Shown one piece after another: positions 21,631-31,786 of a DNA stretch of 64,000 nucleotides. This DNA comes from Limonium bicolor (lineage: Eukaryota; Streptophyta; Magnoliopsida; Caryophyllales; Plumbaginaceae). The notes under the pieces are model-generated. The model was not told where the DNA came from. It did no database searches and saw only the letters and a list, made by a program, of their open reading frames with translations. Location: NCBI GenBank assembly GCA_023374045.1, contig CM041776.1:143657296-143721295 (forward strand), written 5' to 3'. Position numbers and translations under genes: made by a program. The stretch's first letter is position 1. Every line of letters begins with the position of its first letter.

Positions 21631-24600
21631 GTGAAGGCGAATGGAGACAGCTGGTACTTGGACAGTGGATGCTCTCGTCACATGACTGGAGATCCAAATC
21701 AATTCAATTCGCTTTCATCCTACCAAGGAGGTAAGGTTACTTTTGGAAACAACAACCAGGGTGAAATCGTGGGAGTTGGATCCGTAGGTAACCCCTCAAG
21801 ATTTAAAATTGATGGAGTCCATCTGGTCACTGGACTCCAGCATAGTTTATTAAGCATCTCTCAAATTTGTGATAGATTCAATTTGGTACTTTTCTCCTCT
21901 TCGGATTGTAAGGTTTATGATGAGCGTACAGGTTCACTAAAAGCTGTGGTCGTAGAGAAGGCAATCTCTACAAAATGTGCTTAAACTCCATTAAGCCAGA
22001 CGACCAAGTCTGTCTCAATGTGCATTCCAAAAACTCACTGATGTGGCACTCCAGACTTGGCCACGCAAATCATAGGCTGTTGAACAAACTCAAAAGCAAG
22101 GACTTGGTGATTGGTTTACCAGACACCACCTTTGACACAGACTCTGTCTGTGAAGCATGTGTTAAAGGTAAACACACCCGGTCCTCATTCAAAAGTAAGC
22201 CTACTCTCTCTACTAACTCTCCACTGGAACTACTACACATGGATCTTGTTGGCCCCATGCGACACAAAGCAGAAGCGGTAAGAGGTACATCCTGGTCATA
22301 GTTGATGACTATTCCAGGTGGACCTGGGTCATTTTCTTATTTACCAAAGATGAAACTTTTACGGAGTTTGTCAAACTCCATAAAATGCTTGTCAACAAGT
22401 TTTCATTCACTCTAAAGACCCTGAGAACGGACCAGGGTACTGAATTTTGCAATAAGTCGTTTGATGAGTTTTGCAGGGACAATGGAGTGGATCACCAAAT
22501 CTCATCTGCACGCACTCCAGAACAAAACGGAGTAGTTGAACGCAAGAATAGAACCTTGGTAGAAATGGCTCGCACCATGCTCATCGACAGTCAACTTACT
22601 CCATCTTATTGGGCAGAGGCCGTTAACACAGCTTGCTATGTGTTAAATCGTGCGATGATTCATCCATTCCTTCACAAGACACCCTATGAACTACTCCGTC
22701 AACGTAAACCAAGTCTTCTACATCTCAGGCGTTTCGGATGTAAGTGTTTATTCACAACAATGGTAAGGACAACTTGGGTAAGTTCTCTCCTAAAAGTGAT
22801 GAAGGTATTTTTCTTGGCTATTCTTCTAAGCAAAGCTTATCGTGTTATCAATCTTAGAACTCAATGTTTAGAAGAAAGCCCGCATGTCAAGTTCGATGAG
22901 TCCCACAATGTTGGCTCATCTTCTGATCAACTTGACTTTGCCCCCGATGATTTTCTCACCGATCCACACTTCATCACTGTACCAATAGGAAGACTCCCTG
23001 AGTCCCACTCCATCACTCCTCATGTTTCCCCTGCAAACAAAGACAATTCATCAGAATCTACAGACTCAACAACCCCGGAGACACCCTTACAACAAAACTT
23101 GAATTTTGACTCCTCTGAAAAAGAAACACCCCCTCCTGCTTCACGTCGCCATTTCCAGCAAAGATCTGCTCACCCTCCTGAAAACATCATTACAGACCCA
23201 AACACCGGTGTCCAAACACGCCTACAAGCCATGCAAAATCTCTGTGCCTTTGGTGCTTTTCTGTCTAGTACTGAACCAAGAAATGTCAAAGAAGCACTCC
23301 TTGATAGTGATTGGGTTACTGCTATGCAGGAGGAACTCATTCCCTCCAGCGCCATGCTGTCTGGGAATTAGTTCCTCGCCCCACGCATCAACAAGCCATT
23401 GGCACTCGTTGGGTCTTTCGTAATAAACTTGATACTGCAGGCAAGTTTTCAGGAATAAAGCTCGATTAGTTGTTCAGGGCTACAATCAAGAAGAAGGGAT
23501 TGACTATGACGAAACCTTCGCTCCAGTAGCTCGTCTTGAGCAATTCGCATGTTCATTGCATTTGCTGCTACAAAGGTTTCCAATATATCAAATGGATGTT
23601 AAGACGCCTTCCTCCACGGCTACATTGATAGAGAAGTTACGTCGAACAACCTCCAGGATTCACAGACTCCGTCCATCCCAACTATGTTTACAAACTATGT
23701 AAGGCCCTTTACGGACTGAAACAGGCTCCACGCGCCTGGTATGAAAGACTGTCTACATATCTATTGCAAAATGGTTTCTCTCGAGGTAATGTAGATAAAA
23801 CGCTCTTCATTCTACACTCATCACATGACTTACTTCTAGTCCAGATCTATGTTGATGATATCATTTATGGTTCTACAAGTAACACCCTCTGTGACCATTT
23901 TGCTAACCTTATGAAGCAAGAGTTTTCCATGAATGAGTTAGGTGAGCTCAAGTTCTTCTTAGGATTACAAATTCAGCAAGAAGAGGACGGGATCAAGATT
24001 CATCAACAAAAGTACATCAAGGAACTCCTTGATAAGTACAACCTAAAAAATGCCAAGAGTATGTCCACACCAAGCTGTACATCTGCAAACTACATCCTGA
24101 TGATGACGGAGTCGGCGTGAATGCCACTGAATATAGAGGAATGATAGGGTCTCTCTTGTACCTGACTGCCAGTCGCCCAGACATTCTCCATGTCTGTCTT
24201 TGTGCTCGCTTCCAAGCAGCACCAAAACAGTCTCATCTCAAAGCAGTCAAGCGCATCTTTCGCTATCTTAAAGGTACAAGTACACTCTATCTATGGTATC
24301 CACGATCTCCTACTTTTACTTTATCTGGATATAGTGACTCTGATTGGGCTGGTTCTCTCCAAGATCGAAAGAGTACTTCAGGTAATGCACAGTTCTTGGG
24401 TCTTTGCCTTGTTTCATGGTCCTCCAAAAAACAACACTCCGTAGCACTGTCTACAGCGGAGGCAGAGTATGTCTCTGCTGCAGCATGTTGCTCTCAACTC
24501 CTTTGGATGAAACAACAACTTCAAGACTATCATATCACCCAAGAACAAATCCCAATCTTTTGTGACAACAAAAGCACAATCAAAATATCCGAAAACCAGT

Positions 24601-24786
24601 CCAACACTCAAGAACCAAACACATAGAAATACGTTTTCACTTCTTGAAAGACTGTGTCGAGAAAAAGCTTATCCAACTTGATTTTGTGCCCACAGAAGAT
24701 CAACTTGCAGATATTTTTACTAAGCCTTGTCTACAGCGAGATTCGAAGCACTGCGATCAGCAATCGGATTGACTCCGTCTACCTAG
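21631..24786 (+). pseudogene. pol: Pol of Cop-E: protease, integrase, RT, RNase H (frameshifted)
   Basis: Protease: WYLDSGCSRHMTGD, with the D-S-G active site near 21660. Integrase: HHCC finger in MWHSRLGHANH...CEACVKGKHTRSSF, MDLVGPM (first Asp), a shift near 22285, TDQGTEF (second Asp) and NGVVERKNRTL (Glu). Reverse transcriptase: YGLKQAPRAWYERL and the catalytic YVDD near 23850; the segment 23370-23700 is shifted more than once. RNase H: SDSDWAGSLQDRKSTSG, LSTAEAEYV and CDNKS. The tail QLADIFTKP shifts near 24740 to [11 protein letters not shown] and stops at 24784-24786. Integrase before RT defines Ty1/copia. Confidence 0.9.
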
Positions 24787-25086
24787 ACGGTCGCATCTCC
24801 TTGCCCCAACCGCAATCTTCAGCAGGTACTCCCTCATGTATCATAGAGTCTGTCTTTGTTTGCACTTGAATCAGTGAATTGTGTTTTGTTACTTCGCATA
24901 CCTATTGCTCTAGCGCTACTTTCCACGTCATCTATCCGCACCTAACCCGCCTAAATCGTCGCCCCTCATCTAACCCCCCATGACGTCGCCACATTTATCG
25001 GACCTGACACACAAACTCTGCAACTGCCTGCCTTATATCAATCACCGCACAGTCCAGCTCTATCACTTCCACTCCCTTTACACTCA
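24787..25086 (+). other. Spacer between pol and third ORF, Cop-E
   Basis: Pyrimidine-rich, non-coding. It may act as leader for the third ORF. No clear splice acceptor was chosen. Confidence 0.5.
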
Positions 25087-26730
25087 AGCATCCCTCCAAC
25101 TCCAAATGGCCGGCATAAACTTCAACGGAATCCAAATCCCAGCCGATATTTTCGCCGATCCCATTCGCCTTCAGGCGTATCTACAAGCGATGGCAAACCC
25201 TAACCCACCTACACTCACCACCACCACCACTACATCTCCCACTAACCACCGCCACTTCTTCGCCCACACACTCCTCCACACCACCGCCTGATACCCGACC
25301 CATCCACCCTTCAAACACCACCATCGCTGCAAGAACAGAGATTCTTGACACCGATATTGAAGAAGTTACCCCAATCCAAACCCTACCACCATCCCCAACC
25401 CCACAAGCTGACAACCCTCCTACCGAAAATCAGCCAACTGATCAGCCACAAACCCATGCCAGCAAATCACCGACAAATCTCCTACACCAACCCACCAGCA
25501 TCCCCCGCTAAATCCGCAACTCCGCCTCAACAACCTCCACCAAAACCAAGCGCAAAGGCCAAGCTCATCCCGACCTACAGCCAAAAGAATCCTCCGTTCC
25601 TCTGTCAAGGCCCACCATGTCTCCTCTGGCTCCGGTGAATCATCGCCCATCCAAGAACTGCCCACCGCCAGTCACGATGCCTCCACGGGTGCTACCTCCG
25701 CCAGAGATCAGAAACCTCCAAAACCCCACCGTCGGAGTGTGAAGGTCGACCCCTTCACTCAAAGGTACATGCTCGGACCCTGCCTCCGACCGTAACATAG
25801 TAGGGGTAAGTTCCTAGACTTTTCTTGGGCTCAGTCTTCCAACTTAGGGGAGTTAGTCACAATGCTAGAAATTCAGGGGTGGAAACACCTCTTCTGCGAA
25901 ATTCCGAGTGGTATCCCAAAGAGTCTGTCGACTTCTTCCAAAACCTTGTCATCCGTAACGGTGCTGCTCATCAGTGTTGTCAATTCCACCCAATATTTTT
26001 TGATCTTGCAAAGCTGTCTGAAATTCTTGGCGTTCCTGCCACTGGCCTGTCATTTTATGAAAAAGGAATCCTTCCTGAGATCCCCGGGGTACCACATAAT
26101 AAAATCTACCGCTTTTTCTCCTCCAAGAAAAAGATTGGCTCCCCCATACCCCGTGGTGATCTCTCTATCCAACACCAACTCCTCCACATTTTGGTCATCA
26201 AAAATATCGTCCCACGAAAGGAAGGGAACCTTGTGGTCAACTGCTTGGACTTAACCATTATGTACTGCATCATTAATCGTCACTCTATCAATTTGGCACA
26301 CATCATTCTCCATCACTAGCTAGCCCAGTCGGTCGACACCCCGAAACACTCCTTGGGGTACGTGTTCTGGCTGCCTCGTATCTTCCAATTCTTTCAGGTA
26401 CCCTTGGCGTCTTCGACGCAGAGTCCACCGAGGAGGCAGACACCATCAACCTGCGGTATTTGAATCGGCTCACTTCAATCGACAAATCAACGCTGCTGCC
26501 CCCTCCATCTACTCTCAACAACGGCGGGGACATCCACTTCTCAAGAGGCAGTTCCTCAAGCTTCACTCCAACCTCTCCTGGAGAAAGTGGAGCACCTCAT
26601 TGCGCGTGCAGCCGAGCTGATTCAGGGCCAGAAGCGGATGGAAGACCGACTCGCCGGGATAGAGACGACAGTGTCGGCCTTGCAGGAACAACTCCTTGAC
26701 CTTCAATCCACCCTTACCCCCAACCCTTAG
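25087..26730 (+). pseudogene. Third ORF of Cop-E (env-like position; plant-transposon-protein-like domain and C-terminal coiled coil)
   Basis: Starts MAGINFNGIQIPADIFADP, followed by a Pro/Thr-rich low-complexity part (25200-25700). The next domain resembles the 'putative plant transposon protein' family of SIRE/Maximus third ORFs (VTMLEIQGWKHLF shifting to EWYPKESVDFFQNLV, then LSEILGVPATG, DLTIMYCIINRHSINLAHII). A shift near 26320 leads to GVFDAESTEEADTINLRYL. A final shift gives a predicted coiled coil (VEHLIARAAELIQGQKRM) ending at TAG 26728-26730. I see no signal peptide or membrane segment, so 'envelope' would be a positional name only. The function is unknown. Confidence 0.65.
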
Positions 26731-27193
26731 AATGACGTGGCTGTGTAGTGTTAGAACTTAGGTTGTTTTTTAAGTTCTAAACACTTTTTATTGGTTTTTG
26801 TGTGAATACTTGACTAACTCTGTGCTACTATGGGCTTCCCCTCTGATGAAAGCAAAAGGGGGAAGCGGTGAATCCCGTCTGGTGTACGGGTTATTTTGTT
26901 GCTGGTTTAAAACTGCTTTCCGGATTGCGCTGCTAGACTATGTGGTCTAGTATTTTGTTGACTGCCTTATACACTATCCTGCTCATTACACTGCTTATTT
27001 ATGGTTTGCTTGCCTAGAGTCCCTCTCCGATCAAGGGGGAACCTAAACAGAGTCCTTGCACTTGCTTGTTACTGCTACTATTAAGGGGGAACTTTGACAG
27101 GGTCGGTTCCCCTAGTCTTTGTGTTTTTATCTTTCAGGATTGACTCCATCGGGATTCACGAAGGTTTGCTATCATCAGCAACAAGGGGGAAAT
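26731..27193 (+). other. 3' untranslated region of Cop-E with repeated polypurine tracts
   Basis: Contains AAAGGGGGAAG (near 26858), AAGGGGGAACC (near 27035), AAGGGGGAACT (near 27082) and finally AAGGGGGAAATTG (27183-27195) adjoining the 3' LTR. Only the last is at the standard plus-strand primer position. Confidence 0.8.
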
Positions 27194-28012
27194 TGTTGGG
27201 ACATCGGAGTGTTGCAGAGATAGCCTTTCACCGCGACAGAGTCGAGCGTCATTTGACAGACACAAAGACTGAGCTTCTGCGATGGAGTCCGCGCAACAAA
27301 GAAGACTCCACAGAGTCTGCCATGCTGTTGCGAAAAATCAGGAGTCAACTCGGAGCACATTAAGCGCCTCAACGGTCACCAAGCTCTTCCTCAACACCGA
27401 AGATCGCGGCCCAAGTAAGAAGACCAAGTAAGAGCCGTTGGAAGTTGCCCACTAAGTTAGTTCCGGTATTTTCGGAACTAACTCCTTCGATTGGCTGCTA
27501 CACTTAGAGTATAAATAAGACATGTAATAGATAGTTGTAAGTGTGCTTTCATTGAGTATTATTCCAGAGCTTAGAGAGAGAAAGAAGAATTGCATTGTAA
27601 GCCCGAAAGAGAGAGAGAATTCGTACCAAGTTAGTTAGCACCTCTAGAAAGACTCTATCTAGGAAGATCCTAGTTTCATTACGCTTACCATTGTTCTGAT
27701 CAGAGAGTGTGTTGGGTAAGTGAGTGAAAACCGCTAAGTAGATTTCCTCTACTTAGTGGGCATCTGTAAGTTGTTTTGTTTGACCAGGAAATGAAATAAC
27801 TTATTTGTGTATCTTGCTGAGTTTCACAGAGTCCTTCTTTCCTTCTATTGTCTCACTACAATTACCACAAGAGTCTTTCGTGTCATTAGTCTAGTTTATT
27901 CGATTGAGTGACTCTGCTTCATAGAGTGCCTCTTAGTAGAGAAGACGATTGAGTCAAACCAATCCTTAGACTCACACCTTTGGTTGGTTTGAGTTAGCCA
28001 CCCGATCCTACA
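27194..28012 (+). mobile_element. 3' LTR of Cop-E
   Basis: 819 bp, same sequence as 18669-19486 except one extra A near 27620. TATA box at 27510-27517. Confidence 0.92.
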
Positions 28013-30760
28013 CGTGATAGCTGTTGTTGTATGAAAACTCGATCAGATGCAATCTGTCAATCCAACTGCCCTGGAAGTCTAAGGCACATGCTCTCAGCAT
28101 GTCCTCGAGTGTTTGAATAGTACGCTCAGTCTGACCATCTGTCTGAGGATGGAACGCGGTACTCAGCTTGAGTTCTGTACCCAACGCTTCTCTGGTAGCT
28201 CTCCAGTACCTCGAAAGGAATATAGTATCTCTATCTGACACTATGGTCTTTGGTATGCCGTGATGTCTCATGATTTCTTTCTCAAATAACTCAGCTAATT
28301 TGGTCACCTTCCAAGTATCCTTCATCGGTATGAATCAGGCTACTTTGGTAAGGCGATCCACCACCACCCATATCATGTTGAGACCTCCCCTAGCAGGTGG
28401 AAGCCCAACTACGAAGTCCATGGAGATATCATGGAACTTCCACTCCGGAACTGGCATCGACTGTACCATTCCGCCCGGTCGTCGGTGCTCGAATTTCACC
28501 TTCTGGCATGTGAGACACCTCAAGACGAACTCGGTAACATCTGTCTTCATCCCCGACCACCAGAAGTATCTCTTCATGTCTTTATACATTTTAGAGGCTC
28601 CCGGATGGATGGAAACTGAAGAACAGTGTGATTCTCTAAGTATACGGTCTTTCAGATCCGTGTTGCCTCGTGGTATGCATAATCGGCCCTTAAGTCTGAT
28701 CAGATCATCATCATGAAGTCTGAAGTCGTATTTCTGACTCTCAAAGGTACCATCTGCCAGCTTCTGTCTGACCTCTCTCATATACTCATCTGTCCTCTGA
28801 GCCTCTCGCACCTCATCAACCAAGCTGGAGAAAGAAACTAGCGAATGGAGTGAGTGTGCTCGACGGCTCAGGGCATCTGCTACAACATTGGCCTTCCCTT
28901 CTTTGTATTGGAGGTCAATGTCATAGTCTTTCAGAAACTCTAACCATCTCCTCTGTCGAAGATTTAACTCCTTTTGAGTGAATATGTATTTCAAACTTTT
29001 GTGATCGGTGTAGATCGTGACACTAACCCCATATAAGTAGTGGCGCCATATCTTCAAAGCGAAGACTATAGCTCCCAGCTCTAAATCATGTGTGGGGTAG
29101 TTCTCCTCATGTTTCTTCAACTGGCGTGAGGCATATGCCACCACCTTGCCATGTTGCATGAGCACGCAACCCAGCCCTCTGCCGGATGCATCACAATAAA
29201 CCTCAAATCCCTCTGTACCGTCTGGAATGGTCAGTACCGGTGCAGTGGTCAGTGAGTCCTTCAAGCGCTGAAATGATCTCTCACAGTCAACTGTCCACAG
29301 AAATGGTGCGTCTTTCTTCATCAGACTGGTCATCGGCTTCACGACCTTGCTGAAATCTCTAACAAATCTCCTGTAGTAACCTGCCAGACCGAGAAAGCTC
29401 CGGATGTCGGTAACAGTCTTCGGCCTTGGCCAGGTACGTACGGCATCAATCTTTGCTGGATCCACTGCGATCCCAGCATCTGAGATGACATGACATAGGA
29501 AAGAGACCTGGTCAAGCCAAAACTCACACTTGGAGAACTTACATATAGCTGGTTCTCCCTTAATATTTCTAATACCCTCCTCAGATGTTCCTCATGCTCA
29601 ATCTTAGATTTTGAATATATCAGAATATCATCAATAAAAACCACAACCGACTTGTCCAGCTGCTCCCGGAACAAGCGGTTCATCAGATCCATAAACTTCG
29701 CCGGTGCGTTCGACAAACCGAACGGCATCACTGTAAACTCATAGTGGCCGTATCGTGTCCGGAATGCCGTCTTCTCAATATCTCCCTCCTTAATGGCTAT
29801 CTGATGATACCCCGATCTGAGATCAATCTTGGAAAACACAGATGCTCCCTTCAACTGATCGAACAAATCGTCAATGCGGGGTAGTGGGTACTTATTCTTC
29901 ACTGTTACTGCATTCAGCTCTCTGTAGTCGATGCAGAGGCGGAGACTACCATCCTTCTTCTTCACGAAGAGGACTGGCGCTCCCCATGGTGACACACTTG
30001 GTCTAATGAATCCTTTATCTAACAAATCTCCCAATTGTTCTTTTAACTCAGTCATTTCTGCCGGAGCCATACGGTATGGTGCTTTGGCTATCGGTCCGGT
30101 ACCAGGTAGCAGCTCAATGGTGAACTCTACCTCCCGAGTGGGTGGCATGCCGGGAAGTTCCCGCGGGAATAAGTCGGGGAACTCCGACACTACCGGTAAG
30201 TCGGGGTCGAACTCAGGGTCTCTCTCTATGTCCTGTACATAGCAGAGGTATACTTCTTCCTTTCTCCTTAATTCTCTATGCATTGCCATGCGCGGCGGTG
30301 ATGATCTTAGTCGAAGGCTCCCTGGGCCTCTGGCGGTATGATATTGTTACCCCAGACGGACTCCTGAGCAGCAATCTATGCTCGGCGCAGAGGATACGTC
30401 CCTTGTGCCGCTCCAACCAGTTCATCCCGACGATAACATCAAATCCTAGCTTACTAAACTCAATGAAACTGACTGGAAAGTCTTCTCCCTTAATTCTGAT
30501 GGTGGCTCCTCGGTAGTAACGAGTGCAACGAACCTTCTCCTTAGACGGGAGCGTAACCGTGAAGTCGGGTAGCTCATCAGCGTCTAGCCCCAACCTGCTC
30601 GCGAATGATGCAGAGACAAAGGTATGCGAGGCCCCTGAGTCGAAGAGAACTGATGCCTCAATCCCATTGATCGGAAAGGTGCCGGTGAGGATAGTACCGC
30701 TGGCGTCGGCCTGTGCCTCTGTAAGTATGCTTAGTGCACCTTCCGTACCGAGTCCATAAC
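28013..30760 (-). pseudogene. pol: Pol of Gyp-B: protease, RT, RNase H, integrase N-terminus and core
   Basis: Read on the minus strand from the predicted acceptor at 30760/30761. Protease: [27 protein letters not shown], with the active-site Asp in [33 protein letters not shown], catalytic FIDD. One base is missing near 29542 (LYVSSP instead of the [15 protein letters not shown] sequence). The following frame holds the end of RT, RNase H ([30 protein letters not shown]), the integrase HHCC finger (HCSS...LRCLTCQ) and [14 protein letters not shown] at 28335-28337 stands where Gyp-A has Arg (ARFIPMK). Then [16 protein letters not shown] and FSYNNSYH, where Cop-E inserts. Only one shift and one stop lie in this part, so the copy is recent. 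Confidence 0.9.
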
Positions 30761-30915
30761 CTAATTGTGTTCACAAGCTCCATGAGTATTGATGGTATAA
30801 CAAGAGTCGTAACAATTTATATGAACAACACTGTTATTTTATTCATGACCATCCTGTTTACAACATGTGCTTCAATCTTACATCTCATTTCTCATCTCAT
30901 TCTAACATTACATGG
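30761..30915 (-). other. Spacer with protease-exon splice acceptor, Gyp-B
   Basis: 155 bases from the AlkB stop to the minus-strand acceptor CACAATTAG|GTTATGG. Joined to the gag donor at 31787/31786, it continues in frame into [15 protein letters not shown] and the protease. Confidence 0.55.
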
Positions 30916-31654
30916 CTAATATTGTCTAAAGGTTAGGTTTAATCTTCCTGGTCTCATATGCGTTGCATTGATTACTGCTGACGGTGCTGTATTCAGCTTG
31001 ATTCTCTTAATCCCATGGTACAACATCCTTGATTCTCCTCCCAAAATTAATACATCACCTGACTTAAGTATTATCTTATCTGCACGGTCCGCACGCTTCT
31101 GCTCGCCGTATAAAAATTCCGCATCATCTCCAATGGACCAAGACACTACGGGTATCCCTCTTTCGAGAGATTCCGTTGTCTCGTCCTTATCCTGGTGTAG
31201 TCCCAGTTTCCCATCTTTTTCGTAGAAGTTTACAATGCAAATGTCTGGCTGGATGTCTGGAATCGGTTCAGCTTCCAACTGCTGAGCGATTTCCATGACT
31301 TGTGTAATAACTGGATGGAACTCTTCGGGTATTCCCAGTGGTGAGACTCCGTCTTGCTCCCTCATGGTTTGGTAGTTCTTGGCATACGGATTCCAATCCT
31401 TGCCCAAGCTCATCATCTTTAATTTCATCCTTGCTCCCCCTGGGTACTCCGGTGTGTAAAAACCTCCCGGTCCCATTCCTAGTTGATTGCATCTCTGATG
31501 ATGGCTATTTGTGCGTCGGGTGTCAGGTATCCCCTTAATAAAATCATACCTGGGCGGATAACCTGACATTGTTCGGTTGGAAAGTGTACAGTTTCGATGT
31601 CGGTGTGCTCCGGGTTAGGTGTAGATGGTATTGGGTAGCAGATGTTGAATCTTC
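30916..31654 (-). pseudogene. AlkB-like Fe(II)/2-oxoglutarate dioxygenase domain of Gyp-B (one frameshift)
   Basis: Same domain and same place as in Gyp-A, roughly two thirds to three quarters identical by eye. The exon begins after CCACTCTAG with RFNICYPIP (Gyp-[10 protein letters not shown]) and [12 protein letters not shown] single missing base near 31494 (AIIR-RCNQLG) breaks the frame once. From there it is open to the stop at 30916-30918. Ligands: H and D in LGLHQDKDE, H in MLYHGI; 2-oxoglutarate motif [28 protein letters not shown] and SGDVLILGGESR are very close to my recollection of plant ALKBH1-type enzymes. Differences from Gyp-A are mostly conservative, and all catalytic positions are kept. 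The predicted role is oxidative removal of methyl groups from nucleic acid. If the shift is a sequence error, the gene is intact. Confidence 0.9.
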
Positions 31655-31786
31655 CTAGAGTGGTAGTAGGTTATGTCTCACTTAAGTTCTAATCTCATCT
31701 TATTTTTACTTAACTCATTTATTCACCAAACATGCATGATAATGCGGTAAGCAGGTAGTTTTATTACTAAATGGTTATAGTGGTAC
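31655..31786 (-). other. Predicted intron between gag and AlkB exon, Gyp-B
   Basis: 132 bases on the minus strand. Donor GGCCAG|GTACCA, acceptor CCACTCTAG|GAAGA. A phase 1 junction in a Gly codon, identical in phase and codon to the Gyp-A intron at 2644-2796. Confidence 0.65.

Larger units (their letters stand above)
18669..28012 (+). mobile_element. Cop-E: Ty1/copia SIRE/Maximus-like retrotransposon
   Basis: 9344 bp, flanked by the 5-bp duplication CGTGA (18664-18668 and 28013-28017). The LTRs are 818 and 819 bp, TGTTGGGACATCGG...CCTACA, and differ by what I read as a single-base indel, so the insertion is very recent. The domain order is Gag, protease, integrase, RT, RNase H, which is copia order. 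An additional ORF between pol and the 3' LTR and a long 3' untranslated region with repeated polypurine tracts are features of the SIRE/Maximus lineage. Despite the young LTRs, gag and pol have several frameshifts. Confidence 0.92.

Noticed and set aside
25087..26730. Calling the Cop-E third ORF a true envelope gene
   Set aside because: No signal peptide or transmembrane segment could be seen; only the position is env-like.
30916..31654. AlkB as an integrated plant RNA virus fragment
   Set aside because: No viral replicase or movement sequence nearby, and the motif context resembles plant ALKBH1. Phylogeny is still needed to be certain.
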